From positions 10,195,501 through 10,259,500 of the forward strand of contig OX031072.1 of assembly GCA_943736015.1 (NCBI GenBank): a stretch of DNA of 64,000 nt. The letters are read 5' to 3'. Each line of letters begins with the position of its first letter. Positions within the stretch are counted from its first letter, which is position 1. This DNA is from Tridacna crocea. Lineage: Eukaryota; Mollusca; Bivalvia; Cardiida; Cardiidae. The translations under genes and the position numbers were made by a program. Below are positions 39,527 to 49,900 of this stretch, piece by piece. A model generated the notes under the pieces. That model saw only the letters and a program-made list of their open reading frames with translations. It was not told where the DNA came from and made no database searches.

Positions 39527-40439
39527 CTCTCTCTCTCTCTCAAACACACACCTATATATAGCTTTTGATGATCAAAATATTTGGAAAGATCATTTATAAA
39601 TATCATATTCTTAGATATTAACAAGACCGTTTTTCTTCACAAGGACATAGAGCCATGAAAAAGCTAAAAATCATCTTTGGAAGGGCAGAAAACATTGTGA
39701 GAAATGGAGAAAATGCTGGTCACCAGCATTTTTTCTTCTTCGCATAACATTGAAATTTTTCTAAAGCCTTCTCCGTTAGGATCATTGAAACTGGGGATTA
39801 ATTGGTAAAGGGTTAAATGAAAATTCTAGACCAAGGATAAAGGCCAATGTGTTTGATTAGTCGTGTGTTTTAGACATAAAAAGGACACTTTCTCAGATGG
39901 TATAATATCACCATATCAGATCAGACTGCATCAATTGTGCTGCCTGGTCTTGGTCTATACTCTTTGAAAAAGAAAATTTAGTCATGCTTAACAGCCTAGA
40001 GGTTATTTGTAAAACAATATTTTTTGTGTTTGATAGCAGAGATATACATTATGTTGCTGTTTGTTTGGTTAATTATGTTATTTTTTTATTAATCAGAAGG
40101 CAACATTCGACAGTTTAAAACGGTACAGGGTTAATTACCCCAAAGGGAAGAATTTTGAAAACATTTTGGAAAAAGGAGAAAATGCCACTAAAAAGTTATT
40201 ACAGGTTTGGAAGAGTATGTGCATTGTTAATTTTGCTTTAAAACTTAAACATAACAAAATACAATTTTCAGAAGAACTATTGGGCAATGGTAAAGAGTCA
40301 AGTGCCAATGTGGGAGCAAGATCTGGGCATTCAAAGACCAAAGTCCCAGTCCAGAAGTAGAAGTACAGAAAGGAACTCCCGGCTAGGATCACAGAAACAG
40401 AAGAAGACCAGAAGTCGTCGGTCCAAGACCCCTAGATAA
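37887..40439 (+). CDS. CEP15: CEP15 (C3orf14) homologue, centrosomal/centriolar protein
   Basis: Four exons (37887-37999, 38808-38931, 39397-39471, 40272-40439) join in phases 2, 0 and 0 to give 159 residues. The mid-part reads LARLHEELLSKREALL, then a helical Gln-rich stretch, LLEDIKKTQHYLFDEMD, and KNYWAMVKSQVPMWEQDLG. This follows human C3orf14/CEP15 in order (a 'RLSKRHEEI' helix, 'LLKDIEAAEKSL', then '[20 protein letters not shown]'), as far as I recall that sequence. The family is small, coiled-coil and centrosomal; its molecular role is poorly known. The basic Arg/Ser-rich tail (SRSRSTERNSR ... SRRSKTPR) is not in the human protein as I recall it and could bind microtubules or be a nuclear-type signal. 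The start is the first Met of the exon; a second Met lies four codons on. Confidence 0.8.
38808..38931 (+). CDS. CEP15: CEP15-like exon 2
   Basis: It encodes LSKREALLNCSQAYQQSQEN through NQKLLE, an amphipathic coiled-coil-type helix. Entry needs one base to finish Leu and exit is phase 0 at GAG|GTTTTT, a weak donor. Confidence 0.75.
39055..39223. repeat. Hairpin TTAA MITE with internal deletion, in CEP15 intron 2
   Basis: Left end AACCCTTTATCAAAC, perfect hairpin, right end GGTAAAGAGTTAA. About 60 bases of the right inner part are missing. Confidence 0.87.
39397..39471 (+). CDS. CEP15: CEP15-like exon 3
   Basis: This 25-codon exon encodes DIKKTQHYLFDEMDKSPSPR then FMTLQ. It is in phase 0 with acceptor TTATAG and donor CAG|GTAAAC. 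A CT dinucleotide run starts 24 bases past the donor. Confidence 0.8.
39495..39541. repeat. CT dinucleotide microsatellite
   Basis: About 23 CT units interrupted by one TG/CC change, 24 bases after the exon 3 donor. Confidence 0.96.
39650..39816. repeat. Hairpin TTAA MITE, left end eroded
   Basis: GCAGAAAACATTGTGAG, centre GCTGGTCACCAGC, and right end GGTAAAGGGTTAA. Confidence 0.82.
40120..40200. repeat. Broken hairpin TTAA MITE beside CEP15 exon 4
   Basis: GAAAACATTTTGGAAAAAGG and AGAAAATGCC stop near the apex. Confidence 0.65.
40272..40439 (+). CDS. CEP15: CEP15-like exon 4 (terminal)
   Basis: After TTTTCAG it encodes KNYWAMVKSQVPMWEQDLGI, the family signature, then a basic Ser/Arg tail ending TPR and TAA. 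A 40-base G run begins 73 bases after the stop, inside the presumed 3' UTR. Confidence 0.83.
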   Translation, partial: KNYWAMVKSQVPMWEQDLGIQRPKSQSRSRSTERNSRLGSQKQKKTRSRRSKTPR

Positions 40440-40511
40440 GATTATATTAACACTATATATTACCTCACATGCAATATTTAATGGTATACCTTGGCGAAAA
40501 GAAAGCTATAA

Positions 40512-40542
<31 letters not shown>

Positions 40543-40551
40543 GATAAACTT
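40512..40551. repeat. G40 homopolymer in presumed CEP15 3' UTR
   Basis: Forty G in a row begin 73 bases after the CEP15-like stop codon. Confidence 0.97.
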
Positions 40552-40810
40552 GAATTGATGAATCTGTCTGACCATCTATCTGTCTGTATATATTCATTGT
40601 TGTGAAAAGTTTTACAGTTGTTAATGATGTTAATGAGACACTGTAGATATGCAGGATTCAAATTTTTAACTTTGCTGTTTTCGAAAAAAAAAAAAGCAGA
40701 TGTTTGTTATAGGCCTGTCACTGTCTGCATCATCTGACATCGTTGTTGTGGAAAAACTTTGGCATCTAAAAATGTAATATGTGTCATTACTGAAGACATT
40801 TACTTCAAAC

Positions 40811-41050
40811 TTAACCCTCTACCCCATAAGGTATTTCTATCGTATCTCTAATTGATCCTAAATAACAGCAAAGATGAAGCCGTTTCTTATGTGTATATGA
40901 CACCTTTTGATAGCATAGAAAACATTGTGACAAAAGGTGAAATTGCTCGTCACTTGCTCGTCACGAGCAATTTCACCATTTGCCACAATGTTTTCCAAAG
41001 GCTCCTACAAGCAATGCATAGAAATAAGCATCTATGGAGTAAAGGGTTAA
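40811..41050. repeat. Hairpin TTAA MITE, subfamily C
   Basis: TTAA is at 40811 and 41047. The apex is enlarged by a duplicated GCTCGTCACTT unit and both arms carry GGTGAAATT/AATTTCACC. Confidence 0.88.
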
Positions 41051-41062
41051 ACCAGTTGTGTA

Positions 41063-41288
41063 CTCTTTGCCAAAAGACCAAATTTTACACTGGCCCAAGT
41101 TGAAAGCATTTTGCAGACGATAAAATTAACATGACTTAAAAATTGAAATTTGTTCTGAGAGGGTAGAAAACAATGTGGGAAAAGGAGAAAATGCTGGTTA
41201 CTAGCAGTTTCTACTTTTTCTCATGATGTTTTCAAAATGCTTCTTTTTCGGGCTGTTGAAAATCAGGGATTGTTTGGAAAAGGGTTAA
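41063..41288. repeat. Hairpin TTAA MITE
   Basis: Left ACTCTTTGCCAAAAG, worn right hairpin arm, right end GGAAAAGGGTTAA. It sits 12 bases from the preceding copy. Confidence 0.87.
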
Positions 41289-41439
41289 CTATCAAAACAA
41301 GAATCCACAAAACAGGGACATATAACATCAAAATGTGTTTGACACAGTTATGCTTCTTTATGAACTTTAAATTGAGACCAAAATTCAATGTTTCTAATAG
41401 TAACTGCAGTCAAGCATTGGCATCTGGATGTGGTACCAA

Positions 41440-41646
41440 TCCATTACTAAATAAATCTTTTTTTCTAGGAAAAAAAAAAGGCAGAAGAATTTTGAAAACA
41501 TTTCAGGAAACTGAGACCAGCATTTTCTTCTTTTGCCACTGTCTTTTCGACAGCAAATCACACCATTTCTACCACATTTACTTTTTCATTTGCAGTTGCT
41601 TTGAATTTGGACAACTCTTACATGTTGTTGTTTGGTAAAGAGTTAA
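41440..41646. repeat. Hairpin TTAA MITE, worn
   Basis: GAAAACATTTCAGG, CAGCATTTTCTTCTTTTGCC and the right end TTTGGTAAAGAGTTAA. Confidence 0.8.
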
Positions 41647-41672
41647 ATATAATACTATCTCTTGATTTTCTT

Positions 41673-41888
41673 TTACTCTTTACCATACAATTTAGACCCT
41701 GAGAATAGAGTCTTTAGAAAACATTTTGGGAAAAGGAGAAATGCTGGTTACCAGCATTTTGTCCTTTTTCCACAATATTTTCTACCCTATAAAATACAAA
41801 TTCTTTCACAGGAGCTATGTTTAAATTGTGGTCTGCAAGTGCGCCCATTTTGGACCAGTCAAAAATTTTGTCTTTGGTAAAGAGTTAA
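41673..41888. repeat. Hairpin TTAA MITE, sharing its right TTAA
   Basis: The copy runs from CTCTTTACCATACAA to TTTGGTAAAGAG. Its terminal TTAA (41885-41888) is also the first TTAA of the next copy. Confidence 0.88.
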
Positions 41889-42114
41889 CCCTTTACCAAA
41901 CAACCCCTCGTTTTTACGACCCTGAAATAGAAGGCTTTGTAAACATGGTGGGAAAAGGAGAAAATGCTGGTTACCAGCATTTTCTCCTTTTCTCACAATG
42001 TTTTCTACCTTTTCCAAAACAAATTTCAATTTTTGAGTCACATTAATTTTGTCATCTGCAATTGCATCCAATTTGGACTAGTCTAAAAATATGTTGTTTG
42101 GTAAAGAGATAAAC
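41885..42114. repeat. Hairpin TTAA MITE, back to back with previous copy
   Basis: TTAACCCTTTACCAAACAAC at the left and TTTGGTAAAGAGATAAA at the right, with a perfect hairpin. Confidence 0.9.
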
Positions 42115-42507
42115 TGTTAACAAAAATTTTATATACTGTTTGTAACACTGAGTTCCAAGACCTGCTTCCTAATCATATATCATGCATATTACATTGACAT
42201 GTATTGTTGTTTACATATTATCCTAGGGGTTTTATCACTATTTTTTTCATTTTTATTTTTAATTACCTATATCCATATATATGTATTGGTTTTTATCACT
42301 TGTTCAATTTTTCCAAATAAAAAAAAATATTAGAGAACTTACATGTCATGGAGTATGAATACTTTTGACATCTTAGTTCAGTGTTTAACTAGTACATGTA
42401 TTTAGATGAAACAGAATGAGAAGATTTATCTTTGAATAAGATGAGCAATAAAAGCATGGTGCTATGATTGTTATAAAGCAGGCTATATAATCTGACTGTG
42501 GATGAAC

Positions 42508-42565
42508 ACTTAAGCCTGAGAGAGAAATCTTTTGAAACATTCTTGGAGAAGGAGAAAATGCTGGT
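42508..42565. repeat. Left hairpin arm of TTAA MITE ending at apex
   Basis: CCTGAGAGAGAAATC, GGAGAAAATGCTGGTA, then unrelated sequence. Confidence 0.7.
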
Positions 42566-42579
42566 AATTGTTTTCACTT

Positions 42580-42740
42580 GAGCCACCTTTACCAGACAAC
42601 AAGATTTTGGCTTTGTCCAAATTGAAAGCAGTTGCAGACAACAATTTCAGTCAGGATCAAATGCTGTAATAGTTGTTTCATAGAATAAAAAATATTGTGG
42701 GGAAAGGAAAAAATGCTGCCCGGTTACCAGCATTACCACT
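42580..42740. repeat. Left part of hairpin TTAA MITE
   Basis: CCTTTACCAGACAACAAG, CCAAATTGAAAGCAG, then GCCCGGTTACCAGCATT near the apex; the right half is lost. Confidence 0.72.
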
Positions 42741-43324
42741 AGTATTATTTTGCTTCATTTTTTTATTACTTTTTCCCAATGCTCTAAGCCACTCTAAACT
42801 AAGTTTTTGTCAGTTTGATTACTTATTTTTAATTAGTTTGCCTCTTGTCAGTTTTGTGGATCTACTCAGAAAAAATAATGAAAGGAAACATCTTTTACAT
42901 CTACTGTTATTCAAATTTGAGCGCTTTTTGCTTTGTAATGCATTTGGTAATTTTTTTTTCAAGACTACATGTGAACTTAGGGAGCCAATCAAAAATATTT
43001 CACCTCAGCTGAGCTTCAAAATTTTGTATGAAGCATCTGCTATCGTTTTTCCTGGCAAACTTACCAAATTTTTACTGTTTGTTATGGGCAATTTTATCAC
43101 AATTGTGCTTAGGTAAGCAATAAGGGGCCATCAGGGTGGTGATGTTTTTAATATTTTTTATTATCAGTATTATATGAAATGTATTCAAGTATATCCGCTT
43201 TAATTTGATATCTTTACATGTATTCTTGGTTTATGTTTGCTCTCTACTGCCACTGTATAACCCTTACCATATGTTATTAGAAAGTTGTAACTTACCATTG
43301 AATCTCTATGAGAAAAAAAAAGTA

Positions 43325-43553
43325 AACCTTCCCCAAACAAACCAAAGTTTGAACAATATAGGAGAAGAAAGTTTTTGAAAACATTGTGGGAAAGAAGAAT
43401 TTGCTGATATCCAGCATTTTCTCCTTTTCTTTCAATTTTTCAAACTTTTTAATGATATATGTAAATACCGTTACTTGACAAATATTAAATTTATATGCTG
43501 CATATGCTTTCAATTTGCAAAGTCTAGAATTTTGTCATGTTGTAAAGTTTTAA
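43325..43553. repeat. Hairpin TTAA MITE, diverged
   Basis: CCTTCCCCAAACAAACC, GAAAACATTGTGGGAAAG, and right GTCTAGAATTTTGTCATG. Confidence 0.8.
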
Positions 43554-43659
43554 TTTAAACAGCAGTTTTGACAACTTGTTCATACAATTCCAGGATTTAG
43601 GCAAAAACCTGTAGTGTAGCAGTTTGCCATCCTCAAAAAAACACAAGGGGTGTTTTAGC

Positions 43660-43859
43660 AAAGTTCTTCTACAAAACAGCAAAATTCTTGACTTGACCAA
43701 AATTGCTTTTGTAGACAACAAATTAAATATGGCTCAAATGGGATAATATTTTTTGTTGAAAGGAAAGGAAACATGTCAGCAATATCTCCTTTTTTCTAGT
43801 GTTTTCAAAAAACCTTCCTCAGGGTTGTTAAAACGTGGGATTGTTTGGTAAAGGGTTAA
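43660..43859. repeat. Hairpin TTAA MITE, first of three in a row
   Basis: Worn left half, right end TTTGGTAAAGGGTTAA; the final TTAA (43856) also starts the next copy. Confidence 0.82.
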
Positions 43860-44022
43860 CTCTTTATCAGAGGCAAAATTACTAACAAATCATGTATCAA
43901 ATAATGGGATATGCCTTTGAAATGGTGGGAAATATTATTTGACAAATGGTAAATGCTGGTTACCAGCATTGGTTTCCCTTTTTCTAAATGTTTTTAAAAG
44001 AGTTCATCTTACCATGCATTAA
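43856..44022. repeat. Hairpin TTAA MITE, second of three, shortened
   Basis: It begins TTAACTCTTTATCAG, keeps AATGCTGGTTACCAGCATT, and ends at the ATTAA that starts the third copy. Confidence 0.78.
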
Positions 44023-44256
44023 CACTTTATCAAACGACAAAATTGTAGACTGGTCCAAATTGAAAGCACTTGCAGAAGACAAAATAAACATATGCTTACT
44101 CAAAAATAGGAAATTTGTTTCTAGCAGGGTAGAAAACATTGTGGGAAACGGAGAAATTGGTGGTTACCATCCTTTTCTCCTTTTTCCACAATTTTTTTTA
44201 AAAGGCTCCCGTCTCAGGGTCGAAAAAACCAGGGTTTGTTTGGTATAGGGTTTAAA
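44019..44256. repeat. Hairpin TTAA MITE, third of three
   Basis: TTAACACTTTATCAAACGAC at the left, full hairpin with small changes, right end TTTGGTATAGGGTTTAA. Confidence 0.88.
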
Positions 44257-44867
44257 GATGGGATTGTTTTGTTAAATAGCAAGTTTCAATACTTTATGTA
44301 AATTTAATGCATGGATTACTTTTAAATGAATGAGTCAGCAATGTTGATGAAGATTTTTATATGCTATATATCAATATATTATTTAGAGTGAGAATTCTCA
44401 TGTATAGTGTCAATATTTGAAATCAGAATGAAACCATTAAATCCATTGCAATGCGTACAAGTATGGCAGCTTTGTATAAAAAAAAAGTAGAAAACATGGC
44501 AAGTTTTTGTTACAAGGAAATACTCCTATACCACACACCATTCCATATTATTCAAGAGCAATGTTTTGCTTTCGTTTAAGATTTTACTTTATCTTACGTA
44601 TGTTAATATTAGTAGTAACTCTGAAAATAATCTGATTGGTAATGGGTTGGCATTTTACCTGTTTTTGGCAATATTGAATGAACTGACTACACTTTCTGTA
44701 TTTTATCATAACCCTTTGTCTGGTATGCTTGACTCAATCAGCTTTTGTGGACAATGCAATCAGGATCAGACTGCACAGAATGGGTAAATAATCACAACAG
44801 GAGCACCTAGTCTAAGAAGAATACTTACTTATGTCTGTTAGCAAGCATATTACCTCTTTACTTATTC

Positions 44868-45095
44868 TCAACCCTATACCACGTAATGCCGACTTTTAAC
44901 AGCCTTGTGAAGGAAGCCGTTGAGAACAATGTGGGAAAAGGAGAAAATGCTGGTAACCAGCATTTTCTCCTTTTCCCACAATGTTTTCTTACCTTCCCAA
45001 AATAAATTTCAATTCTTTAATGACATTTATTTTGTTGTATGCAAATGCTTTCAGTTTGGACCAGTCTAAAATTTTGTTGTTTTATAAAGAGTTAA
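44868..45095. repeat. Hairpin TTAA MITE
   Basis: Left CAACCCTATACCACG, perfect hairpin, right TATAAAGAGTTAA. Confidence 0.88.
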
Positions 45096-45249
45096 GTCTC
45101 AGAGAATGGTTCCTTTTTCATTTTCTAATTATTTGTGCGAAGATATATGGTTTTCTTGTCTATTTGTATATCCTTATTTATTCTATTTATTCGTGCAATA
45201 AAATGTCATACGTATAATGCTGTTGTATTTTCTTCCCTTTTTTTTTTTT

Positions 45250-45400
45250 AAACCTTTACCACTCATTCCCTACTTGAAACGATCTTCAGAAATAAAAGAA
45301 GACATTTTTAACCATGTATTTTGAAAAGAAGAAAATGCTGTTGACCATCTTTTTTCCTTTTCCACTTTTTTGTAATCTTTCAAGGACAAATTCAACAACT
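45250..45400. repeat. Worn hairpin TTAA MITE
   Basis: AACCTTTACCACTCATTCCC and GAAGAAAATGCTGTTGACC remain; the right half is mostly unrecognisable. Confidence 0.65.
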
Positions 45401-45599
45401 TCAGCCACATTGTATATGATATCTGGAAATAATGTGGAGAACACAACTTATAAATACAAACTCTTGACCGATCGACAAAAAAGGGGAATATTCCATATTT
45501 ACAGCATTTGCAGACGGACAGATCAAATCGGGGATCATATATACACATCTACATACTAGTATACGATCCCTCATCAGATGCAGCTCAGTACGTGTATTT

Positions 45600-45765
45600 G
45601 GGAAGTTTCTTGAAAAAGTACTCGTAGTAATCGTTGTGAGAAAAGATGGATTTTGGTAAGCATTTTCGCCCTTTCCTACAACGTTTGCAGAAGACTTCCT
45701 CTCCAGGGTCGTTACTCAAAATATGGGCTTATTTGATTAGGGTAAATGCACAAATGAGAACCTCA
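45600..45765. repeat. Worn hairpin TTAA MITE
   Basis: TCGTTGTGAGAAAAG, CCCTTTCCTACAACG, CCAGGGTCGTTACTC remain. Confidence 0.55.
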
Positions 45766-45859
45766 CTGCTTAAGTTTAAGTTAAAGAAAAAGGGAAAAAG
45801 AAACCTGGTAAAGGAATTCTTCCCCTCAACAACAAATGCAGTCATGCTATATGAAAAGG

Positions 45860-46115
45860 GGGTTTAATGAATGTAGAAAAGGTTTCTACTCACATCAGCC
45901 TGCACAGACCTACTTTGGTCGAAACTATTTGCTTTTGTATGTTTTTTTTTTTTTTTTTTTCGTGTCACGGTACTATTCTACTCCACGATTCTGTCTCTTC
46001 ATAGACGAAATGGCGTTATGGATTCATTGTAGTATTAGAAAAATTGCTTGCTATAATGCACGCAGATGCATTAAATCCACTTTTGTCAGAGCGGGGCTCA
46101 TTTTCATTGCGTGGT
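45860..46115. repeat. Dispersed SINE-like repeat
   Basis: GGGGGTTTAATGAATGTAG, ATCAGCCTGCACAGACC, GGTCGAAACTATTTGC, a T18-type run, and TTTTGTCAGAGCGGGGCTC. Confidence 0.72.
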
Positions 46116-46136
46116 GAAAAAGGAAATTTTTTACCT

Positions 46137-46543
46137 CAACCTTTCACCACACAGTCCCGAGTTTTAACAACCTCGAAGAGAGAAGGCATTTAAAACGTTG
46201 TGGGAAAAGGAGAAAATGCTGGTACCCTTTACCAAACAATTCCTGGTTTTTGCGACCCTGAGATAGAAGCCTTTTGAAAAAATTGTGTGTAAAGGAGAAA
46301 GTGCTGGTAACCAGCATTTTTTCCATTTTCCACATTGCTTTCTACCCTGCTGGAAACAAATTTCAATTTTTGAGTAATTTTTATTTTGTCGTCTACAAGT
46401 GTTTCAATTTGGACCAGTCTGAAATTTTCTCGTTTGGTAGAGGATTAAAGACAGAATTCGACATTCGCATTACGTTTATTTTGTCGTCTGCATATGCTTA
46501 GAATTTGACCGAGTCCAATATTTTGTCGTTTAGTAAAGGTTGA
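46137..46543. repeat. Nested hairpin TTAA MITEs
   Basis: A left half (46137-46223) stops at its hairpin apex, GCTGGTA. A full copy (46222-46448) follows at once from ACCCTTTACCAAAC to GGTAGAGGATTAA. A right terminal half (about 46455-46543) comes next. This reads as one element opened at its apex with another inside. It ends about 100 bases before the FAM20-like start. Confidence 0.82.
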
Positions 46544-46645
46544 AAAATATAGTTCGCCACAATACGAAGCAAGTTGGCTGTAAGTGATGTAATGGATATT
46601 ACCATCTGCTTGTCTAGCGTTCGTAGTTACTTCTGCAAAGCCGCC

Positions 46646-46974
46646 ATGAACATAAGAAAATATATTAGAAGACGTCTACTTGCTTTTCTCTTCATAGTTA
46701 CTTTAATTTTCACACTGAATTCTCTAGTTTTTGAAAATCTGTCGAAATATTGTGTTTTGTTACGAATACCCGAGGAAAATACAGTTCAGAGGCAGTTTCC
46801 AGCAGAAAGTGGTATCTATAATAAAGATGATTTGGTTGATTCTATGATACGACTTTTAAGGAACAGCTCTTTCTTAACGGAAAAGTTTTGGACGATAGAT
46901 TACATAGCTACGAGAGAGGCTTTAAGCTGCGATCTAACTGGTGCTGAATATTTGTTTACAAAAGGAACAATTAG
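46646..46974 (+). CDS. FAM20C: FAM20C-like exon 1: signal anchor and stem
   Basis: It encodes [20 protein letters not shown] and a lumenal stem ending [11 protein letters not shown], leaving in phase 2 at AG|GTAAAT. The open frame continues upstream to an ATG at 46592, which would add an 18-residue N-terminal extension before the anchor. Confidence 0.8.
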
Positions 46975-49900
46975 GTAAATTCATTTATTTTCTCCATGAG
47001 AGTGGTAGATAAAGGGCAGGTGATAGTCCCCTGTTTTAGCTTCTATTTTTTTTTTATAGCTAACTGGTATTCTGGCCTCTCGCCCTCCATCTGATAACTG
47101 CATTATTTTTATTTCCTACATGTAATTTCGCAAAAAAAAAATATTTTGCTTGAAAATAAATTTTAATCCCATACGACAAATTAATTAACCCTTTTACCAA
47201 ACTATCCCTGGATTTTACGACCCTGAAATAGAAGCCTTTTGAAAACATTGTGTGAAAGGAGAAAATGCTGGTAACCAGCATTTTCTCCTTTTCCCACAAT
47301 ATTTATTTCATTTATGGAAACAAATTTCAATTTTTGAGTTACGTTTATTTTTGTCGTCTGCAACTGCATTCAATAGGATTACACATTGTTTAATACGTAC
47401 TTTGTGTAGTCGTTACAGGTCAGAAAAATATACACAAAGCTGGGTGAATTTCATTCAGAACATAAACGAACACTATCTATACGACTGGAACGATGAAAAT
47501 ATTGAAGAACTGCTAAACGACATGGCCACGCTCCAGCCTCGAAAAGTCGGTGAGACACTTTTAAATAATGCTTTTATACATGTATATCCGTACATGTATA
47601 AGCACTCACGTCTTGACAAAATCCGCTCTATGTTTCATGTCATGGCTTTTACTACATTTACTCGTACAGTTAAGTGAAAATAATTAGTACTTTCTTTGAC
47701 ACTCTGTTATAATTTTTAAAAAAGGCAAGCTCAAAGAATTGCTATCAGATATATGTACATGCTCGTCAACTGACTCGCATTAGAAATTCATTTATAAAGG
47801 GCCTCAACAGCTTGCGTTTTTGGGCGTAGCTGAATGTGCTGGTTGTTTACATACTTTCTGATACTGATAAAAATGAGTAGGCCTAAATCGAATATCTATT
47901 TTAACTTTTTTTAAGCCAGGACTGCCTATCATTGCGGGACAATTTAGCTCTACGCTGTCTATCTTTTTTTTACAGATATTTCTTGTTTTTATTTTTATGC
48001 TCATTGTTAGTGCCCTTGAAAAATCACAGTTAAAAAGAAACCTTGCCGATTGTGGAATATGCGTTCAGTTTTATGTGGTGTAGGGCGCAAGGTAGTTTCC
48101 TTAGAAATAACGACTTTCACCTAGTTTCAACGGAAAGCCAGCATCACAGTTTTGAACGGTACTTCAATTTTCTTCGGTAAAACATGCAGCAGAAGTGATT
48201 GATGTCAATTTTCTTTTTTCAATGGGTTACCGTGCGAATTTTGCCAAGAAGTTAATGACTAAAAAAGTCATGTCCGAAACATATATATGCTGCTGTGAAT
48301 CTGAAATTACTTTCACAAAGAATTCCGAGCCCCATGCTTTGTGATATCCGGGGCGTACAATAACTAATTATACACTCCGGATCTTGTTTACGAGCCCATC
48401 AAATTTTGTGTCAGATTTTTCAGCTGTTGGAGCCGTTTTGTAATTTCATTCAGTACTGATTTTTAATTGCATGCATTCTTACTTGTGGCTGAAAAGGTTG
48501 TACTGATTACCATGTAATGACTTTCTTTCTTGCCATAATGCTTCGAGAGTTAGCCTCCTTGTCACAGAGCACGGCTTTTAAACACTTGCTCTAAATTGCA
48601 AGAGTAGCCATCTAATTCAGTGGACGAGACGTTCGATCTCGAGCAATGAGACAGCTAATCATGGAACTAAAGCCATGCTAAAAAATGATCAGTATAACGT
48701 ACTCTTCTGGTCAGTGACAAATGTTCCTACTAGGAATTTAACTAGTAAAAAACCCGAATGTTGCTATTTCAACTAGACTATACTGTTTGGAGAATAATAT
48801 CATCCTTATCGGACGGTGTGGATCCAAGATCAGGCTGCACATTCTTTGTAGTCTTATCTTGATCTACACTGCCCGCTAATGGTACTTGGGTCGCATTTAG
48901 CAGCATAGGGATTTAAAAAAGATCAGTATCAAATCTTTAACCGTCTTTGTAAATGATTTACTTTTCAGTTCAAAATAAAGCTGGATCAGAGTTGAAATTT
49001 AACTTTATCTTTGATAAAAAGTTTTGGACAAACGTCAAACCAATGCGGTGAGTGCTCTGTTCGATAGGTCTAGATTGTTGGTTTTCAATAGATATAGAAG
49101 ATAGCCTTCTTGATGTTTTGTTTTTTTTTTTTTCAGTAAAAGATCGAAAATTATTCCAAGTGAACATCATTAGCATTTTTACGACTAGCGCAGCAACGAG
49201 TGAAAATATTACCGTATAATGTTTATAAGAATAATTTCCACACTGATCAACGTGAGCCGCGGACACCATGTGTTCTCGGTACACCAGATCTTATTTTCCA
49301 TGGAAGAACCGGAGGTGGTGTAAGTATTTTCATTTTTATGGACCTTATTAACCTAGATAGAGATGTTGAGTTACAGCAATGTCAAGACGAATGATTGATC
49401 TGTTTACACACATACTAGGGAATAATAACACCATCTTATAAGCGAGCTGTGGCTTTATGAGCAAATGGGGTCTTATTGTTTTGAAGTTTGTTGCCGAGTT
49501 TCGGACAAAATCCACTTGCTTTTTTGTAGCACTTGCTTTTTTGAAATATTTGCAATGTTACGGCAATTTACGAAGTAGACCTACGATGCTTGATCACAAT
49601 TGACCGGTCATTGCCTCCAATGTTGGTGCAAGACATGTTCTTTTTTATAGCGTTTCAGTTTTATGAATGGCGTATTAACCCATTACCACGCAATCACGAG
49701 CTTTAATGTCCCTGGGAAGATGGCTTCGAAAAACATTGTCTATAAAGAAAAACCCCTATTAACTAATACAGAGTGTACATTATTTACCACATTTGGCCCG
49801 ATTCTTAGTTTAAATAATTTTCAAATCTGCTTGGCCAACTGCCAGCGGGCTCTTAGAATGGCGTTCTACCCTTCGTACATTTGCATGCGTGCGTTTGTTC

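Larger units (their letters stand above)
40552..46645. other. Region between CEP15-like and FAM20-like genes, repeats only
   Basis: It is almost wholly hairpin MITE copies with AT-rich filler. The longest open frame (42673-43116) starts inside a MITE and has no recognisable domain. Confidence 0.65.

Noticed and set aside
42673-43116. 147-codon open frame, the longest in the window
   Set aside because: It begins inside a hairpin MITE, is rich in Phe/Leu from AT-rich DNA, and shows no domain or continuation by splicing.
49200-49394. Candidate FAM20 exon ([20 protein letters not shown])
   Set aside because: Exons 3 and 4 already join in phase with uninterrupted family similarity, and the segment exists twice in opposite orientation. 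It is reported as an inverted repeat.
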